Source: Treponema sp.
Lineage (GTDB): Bacteria > Spirochaetota > Spirochaetia > Treponematales > Treponemataceae
NCBI GenBank assembly: GCA_017449285.1
Contig: JAFSJX010000050.1
Coordinates: 112,556 to 176,555, forward strand
Reading direction: 5' to 3'
DNA: 64,000 nt
Each line of letters starts with the position of its first letter. Position 1 is the first letter of the stretch. A program made the position numbers and the translations under genes. Below the pieces are notes generated by a model. It saw only the letters and a list, made by a program, of their open reading frames with translations, did not search any database and was not told the origin of the DNA. This document shows, piece by piece, positions 60,191 through 64,000 of the stretch.

Positions 60191-60251
60191 TTCTCTCCCA
60201 AAAATAGAAAGTCAAAGAACGCTTACATTATTTTGTAAATGGAGGCGTTTT

Positions 60252-61352
60252 ATGCTTGAAAATAAAAAGAAGATTTACATTATCGGAACTGTTGGTGTTC
60301 CTGCGTGTTACGGCGGCTTTGAGTCTCTCGTAGACAACCTCTTGGACTACACGCCGAGCGATGTTGAATACACGGTGTTCTGCTCTGCAAAAAAATACGA
60401 GAATCGGCTTGAAACATACAAGGGCGCGCGCCTGATTTATCTTGACCGCGATGCGAACGGTAAGGACAGTATTTTATATGACTACGAGAGCATGAAAATC
60501 GCCGTGCGCGAAAAGGCGGACATCATGCTTGTGCTCGGTGTGTCGGGATGCATTTTTCTTCCGAAAATCCGCCGCGCTTTCAAAGGTAAAATCATCACGA
60601 ACATAGACGGGCTGGAGTGGAAACGCGATAAATGGAAGTTTTACGCGAAGTGGCTTCTGCATTTCAGCGAAAAGCAAGCGGTTCGCTATTCTGACATCAT
60701 CATCGGAGACAACAAGGGCATTACTGATTATGTGAACACAGCGTACAAATCGGTCGTGGCAAAAAAAAGAGTCGAACTGATTGCTTACGGTGGCGACCAG
60801 GTGACCCGTGTGGAAGATGATTCTCTTTACGAAAAATATCCGTTCTGCCACGAAAAATATGCCGTGACGGTCTGCCGAATCGAGCCGGAGAACAATGTGC
60901 ATGTCATTCTGGAAGCGTTTTCCAGCCTGCCAGAAAATCCGCTTGTCATTGTGGGTAACTGGGAAAAATCTGATTATGGAAAGGCATTGAAAGTGCAATA
61001 TTCTTCCTTCAAAAATATCCATCTTCTTGACCCGATTTATGAGCCGCACTCAATTAACTGGATTCGTTCAAATGCCACGCTCTATGTACACGGTCATTCT
61101 GCGGGTGGCACAAATCCAAGCCTAGTTGAGGCGATGAATTTGGGTCTTCCGATTCTTGCATTCGACTGCGTGTATAACCGCGCGACTACCGAAGAAAAAT
61201 GCCTGTACTGGAAAACGAGTGCGGATATTGTGCGGCTTGTCACAGGGGAAAACGCGCGGTTTTCGGAAATCGGGAAATCAATGCTGGAAGCGGGAAAGCG
61301 GCTGTACTCGTGGCAACGAATTTCGGAGCAGTATAACGCGCTGTTACTGTAA
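60252..61352 (+). CDS. DUF1972-type glycosyltransferase (rhamnosyltransferase-like)
   Basis: 366 aa. DUF1972 N-terminus: IYIIGTVGVPACYGGFESLV (G-x-x-x-x-Y-G-G-F-E), YDYESMKIA, MLVLGVSGCIFLP, IITNIDGLEWKRDKWKFYAK. GT1 C-terminal half: AVTVCRIEPENNVHVILEAF, LYVHGHSAGGTNPSLVEAMN (donor-binding E). Related to capsule WchF/Cps2T-like transferases that add rhamnose to the first sugar of the repeat. GGAGG lies before the start. It belongs functionally to the polysaccharide cluster but is separated by the PIN pair and the ATPase. Confidence 0.88.
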   Translation: MLENKKKIYIIGTVGVPACYGGFESLVDNLLDYTPSDVEYTVFCSAKKYENRLETYKGARLIYLDRDANGKDSILYDYESMKIAVREKADIMLVLGVSGCIFLPKIRRAFKGKIITNIDGLEWKRDKWKFYAKWLLHFSEKQAVRYSDIIIGDNKGITDYVNTAYKSVVAKKRVELIAYGGDQVTRVEDDSLYEKYPFCHEKYAVTVCRIEPENNVHVILEAFSSLPENPLVIVGNWEKSDYGKALKVQYSSFKNIHLLDPIYEPHSINWIRSNATLYVHGHSAGGTNPSLVEAMNLGLPILAFDCVYNRATTEEKCLYWKTSADIVRLVTGENARFSEIGKSMLEAGKRLYSWQRISEQYNALLL

Positions 61353-61515
61353 CTGCCGCATTTTATACTTTTTAGGCGGTCTCTGTCTGACTATTTTTAC
61401 CTTATTGAATTTACCTCTTATATATTGTAGTATTATTACAAAATAAGATATATTACATACTTTTGCTACAAATAATAAAAAAGTCTTATTTCATATTCTC
61501 AAGGAGAAAACATAT

Positions 61516-64000
61516 ATGAAATCGTTTTTTCAATGCAAAAAAAGTCTTTTCATTCTATTCTGCTCGTTGGCAGTGGCAATAGGGGGGGGGTGTTCTTCTG
61601 ATGACTCCGAAGACCCCGACGCGCAGACTCCAAAGATTACGGCGATTACAAGCGATATTACGACAGCCGTCCATGTGGCAAAAGGTCTTTCCGTGGGCGC
61701 GGAGGTTTCCGATTCGGGAACGCTCTCATACCAGTGGTATGTGGCGGAATCAAAGCTGTCTGAGGGCACGGCTATCGAGAACGCAGACTCCGCGACGTTC
61801 ACGCCAGAAACCACAAAAACGGGGACAAGCTATTATTACTGCGTCATCACCAACCGACTCGGCTCAAGCATACGGACGGTCATCTCTCCGCGAATCACCT
61901 ATACGGTGAACGAATGGATATGCGCGCAGGAGCCGGTCATCATAAAATATCCTGAGAGCATACAGGCCGACTTTGGCGAGGACTTCTCTCTTGCGACGGT
62001 GGCATATTCTGCCGATGGCGGCACGCTCTCCTATCAGTGGTATTTCTGTGCCGGAAAAGACGGCGACCCCATCGCGCTGACCGACGCGAGGCAGCCAATC
62101 CTCAAAGGAAAGGTCAGCTCGGACACGCTCGGTTATTATTACTGCGAGATAACGAACGTCATTCCCGACAACGGAGACGGCGGAGAAAAGTCGGCAAGCG
62201 TAAGGACGGCTGGTGCTGAGGTTTCCAGCACGCAAATCAAGGCGCAAAACCCCGTAGTCCTGCAGCAACCACAGAATATCAAGCAGGACTTCGGAAGCAC
62301 ATTCACGCTTTCCGTAACGACATATTCTGCCGACGGCGGCACGCTCTCCTACCAGTGGTACTACACTTCCGATGGAGAGGCAGCGGCGACACCCATAAGC
62401 GGGGCGACCAAAGCGACATACACAAGCGACATCTCCGCACGGACGCTTGGGCAGTATTACTGCGAGATTACTAACACGATTTCCGACAACGGAGACGGCG
62501 GAAGCAAAACGGCAACCGTCAGGACAAACACAACCGAAGTCTCAAGCACGCAAATCAAGTCGCAAAACCCCGTAGTCCTGCAGCAACCGCAAAATATCAA
62601 GCAGGACTTCGGAAGCACATTCACGCTTTCCGTAACGGCATACTCAACGGACGGCGGCACGCTCTCCTACCAGTGGTACTACAAGCTCGGCGAAGAATAC
62701 GAAGCCACAAAAATAATCAGCGCGGTCGAACCAAAGTATGAGAAAGAACTCTCCGCGCAGACCTTGGGCTGGTACTTCTGCGAGATAACGAACACGATTC
62801 CCGACAACGGCGATGGCGGAGCAAAAACAGCGGCTGTCAGGACAAATGAGGCCGCAGTCTCCAATACTCAGATTGCGGCAAAAAGCCCGCTGATTTTACA
62901 GCAGCCGCAGAGCATCAAGCAGGACTTCGGAAGTGCATTCGCACTTTCCACAACGGCATACTCGGTGGACGGGGGAACGCTCTCATACCAATGGTACCAC
63001 ACTCTCAGCAAGGAAACTGAGGCAATGCCTGTAAGCGGGGCGACAGAACCTGCATACTCAGGGAAACTCTCCGCGCAGACCTTGGGCTGGTACTTCTGCG
63101 AGATAACGAACACGATTCCTGAAAATGGTGACGGCGGCAAGAAAACAGCAAACATCAGAACAAGCGAAGCCGAAATCTCCAACAACCAGGTCAAGGCAAA
63201 AAGCCCGGTGATTTTGCAGCAACCGCAGAATATCAAGCAGGACTTCGGAAGCACATTCACGCTTTCCGTAACGGCATATTCTGCCGACGGCGGAATGCTC
63301 TCCTACCAGTGGTATCATAAGGCTTCCGAAAAAGACGAATTCACAAAAATAACTGGCGCAGTCGATTCAAAGTACGAAAAAGAAGTCTCCGCGCAGACCT
63401 TGGGCTGGTACTCCTGCGAGATAACAAACACAATTTCTGACAACGGCGACGGCGGGGAAAAAACGGCATCAGTCCAGACCCCTGCCGTTACGGTTTCCAA
63501 CGACACGATAAACGCAAACGCACCGGTCATCCTCACGACGCTGGAAGACGTCGCACTGCACGTTCCCGAAAAGGCCACGCTCACGGTATCAGCATACTCA
63601 GCAGACAAAGGAACGCTGTCCTACCAGTGGCACAAGACTGAGGACGGCACGGACACGGCGATAGCGGGCGAGACGAAGTCCTCATGCACCGTCACGGCGG
63701 AAAAGGTCGGCTCTGCGGAATTCTACTGCGTGGTGACCAGCACAATCACAGACAACGGCGACGGCGGAACGAAAACGGCGACCGCGCGGTCAAATTCGGC
63801 GAAGGTGACGGTAAGCCGCATCGACGTGCAGAAGCCGGTCATCCTCACGACGCTGGAAGACGTCGCGCTGCACGTACCCGAAAAGGCCACGCTCACGGTA
63901 TCAGCATACTCAGCAGACAAAGGAACGCTGTCCTACCAGTGGCACAAGACTGAGGACGGCACGGACACGGCGATAGCGGGCGAGACGAAGTCCTCATGCA
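61516..64000 (+). CDS. Large surface lipoprotein of tandem Ig-like repeats (C-terminus outside window)
   Basis: At least 828 codons from ATG 61516 (AAGGAG 9 nt upstream), open to the window end. The signal peptide ends in IGGGC (lipobox) with Cys26; the three Gly are encoded by a G9 run. The mature part has eight Ig-like modules of about 101-106 residues, each with GTLSYQWY and later YYCEITNTIPDNGDGG. From 62032 to 63622 the TAYCAGTGG-type site recurs every 318 bp exactly. The last two modules (from 63526) are a different, nearly identical pair beginning PVILTTLEDVALHVPEKATL. A surface adhesin or glycan-binding protein is likely. Base use is more GC-rich than in the polysaccharide operon upstream. 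Confidence 0.85.
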   Translation, partial: MKSFFQCKKSLFILFCSLAVAIGGGCSSDDSEDPDAQTPKITAITSDITTAVHVAKGLSVGAEVSDSGTLSYQWYVAESKLSEGTAIENADSATFTPETTKTGTSYYYCVITNRLGSSIRTVISPRITYTVNEWICAQEPVIIKYPESIQADFGEDFSLATVAYSADGGTLSYQWYFCAGKDGDPIALTDARQPILKGKVSSDTLGYYYCEITNVIPDNGDGGEKSASVRTAGAEVSSTQIKAQNPVVLQQPQNIKQDFGSTFTLSVTTYSADGGTLSYQWYYTSDGEAAATPISGATKATYTSDISARTLGQYYCEITNTISDNGDGGSKTATVRTNTTEVSSTQIKSQNPVVLQQPQNIKQDFGSTFTLSVTAYSTDGGTLSYQWYYKLGEEYEATKIISAVEPKYEKELSAQTLGWYFCEITNTIPDNGDGGAKTAAVRTNEAAVSNTQIAAKSPLILQQPQSIKQDFGSAFALSTTAYSVDGGTLSYQWYHTLSKETEAMPVSGATEPAYSGKLSAQTLGWYFCEITNTIPENGDGGKKTANIRTSEAEISNNQVKAKSPVILQQPQNIKQDFGSTFTLSVTAYSADGGMLSYQWYHKASEKDEFTKITGAVDSKYEKEVSAQTLGWYSCEITNTISDNGDGGEKTASVQTPAVTVSNDTINANAPVILTTLEDVALHVPEKATLTVSAYSADKGTLSYQWHKTEDGTDTAIAGETKSSCTVTAEKVGSAEFYCVVTSTITDNGDGGTKTATARSNSAKVTVSRIDVQKPVILTTLEDVALHVPEKATLTVSAYSADKGTLSYQWHKTEDGTDTAIAGETKSSC
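61582..61590 (+). repeat. Poly-G tract (G9) in the lipoprotein signal peptide
   Basis: Nine G in a row encode Gly-Gly-Gly directly before the lipobox Cys. The frame downstream is open with nine G; eight or ten would shift it. This is the longest G or C run in the window. Confidence 0.9.
61936..64000 (+). repeat. Tandem 318-bp Ig-module repeats
   Basis: Equivalent sites (YQWY or YQWH codons) fall at 62032, 62350, 62668, 62986, 63304 and 63622, 318 bp apart each time, then 63934 (312 bp). Units share long near-identical blocks, such as the CAGCARCCRCARAAYATCAA region, allowing recombination between them. Confidence 0.85.

Noticed and set aside
62139..63920. Several minus-strand frames in the Ig region
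   Set aside because: They recur with the 318-bp period and are shadows of the repeat modules; the plus frame is continuous from a lipoprotein signal.

Overview
The window looks like chromosomal DNA from a spirochaete, most likely a host- or gut-associated Treponema. This is inferred from protein content and style, since no rRNA or marker phylogeny is available. The cell is diderm (beta-barrel outer-membrane proteins, a TolC-like efflux protein, many lipoproteins), ferments sugars and pectin, and carries treponeme-type ABC transporters. The DNA is gene-dense, with many 4-bp start/stop overlaps. It appears moderate in GC, with a visibly AT-richer stretch at about 52.6-57 kb. I see no tRNA, rRNA, CRISPR array or transposase.

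Layout. 1-6.3 kb: metal-dependent hydrolase (cut by the window edge), outer-membrane protein, orphan ABC solute-binding lipoprotein, an FtsH-like ATPase without a protease domain, a DtxR-type metal regulator, a glycosyltransferase. 6.3-10.5 kb: small membrane protein, AzlCD branched-chain amino-acid exporter, three-gene ABC importer of the ABC_sub_bind type. 10.6-14 kb: a frameshifted gene remnant and a lemA operon with three TPM-domain proteins. 14-21.6 kb: phosphofructokinase, (alpha/alpha)6 glycosidase, membrane-anchored hypothetical protein, TPR lipoprotein, TraB-family protein. 21.7-26.3 kb: a complete MacAB-TolC-like export operon. 26.3-32.2 kb: exported FMN/FAD reductase, IMP dehydrogenase, an outer-membrane protein pseudogene, a secreted pectin methylesterase. 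32.4-37.3 kb: a BMP-type (nucleoside or riboflavin) ABC importer led by a MarR regulator with a clear candidate operator. 37.4-47.7 kb: housekeeping genes (pth, mazG, folD, folE2, miaB), an alcohol dehydrogenase, surface proteins, a SPOR protein and an XRE regulator. 47.7-48.4 kb: a candidate small RNA and structured non-coding DNA. 48.4-57.7 kb: a surface-polysaccharide operon (flippase, SDR, MenD-like ThDP enzyme, pyruvyltransferase-like protein, LicD, glycosyltransferases, polymerase). 57.7-61.4 kb: PIN toxin/antitoxin pair, 33-bp repeats, AAA/DUF4143 ATPase, one more glycosyltransferase. 61.5 kb to the end: a large lipoprotein of tandem Ig-like repeats with a G9 tract in its signal peptide.

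The most notable signals are: (i) a dispersed inverted-repeat element in three copies (about 6.2, 35.0 and 44.1 kb), all lying in or at the ends of protein-coding genes and giving two unrelated proteins the same C-terminal tail; (ii) the G9 tract and 318-bp repeats of the last gene, which look like a phase-variable, length-variable surface protein; (iii) a small-RNA candidate and the polysaccharide promoter sharing a core at their -35 boxes, next to an XRE regulator with its own dyad; (iv) a ThDP enzyme paired with an SDR in a polysaccharide locus, suggesting an unusual (perhaps branched-chain) sugar; (v) a recurrent arrangement of a -10 box exactly 6 nt before ATG with no Shine-Dalgarno, suggesting leaderless mRNAs.
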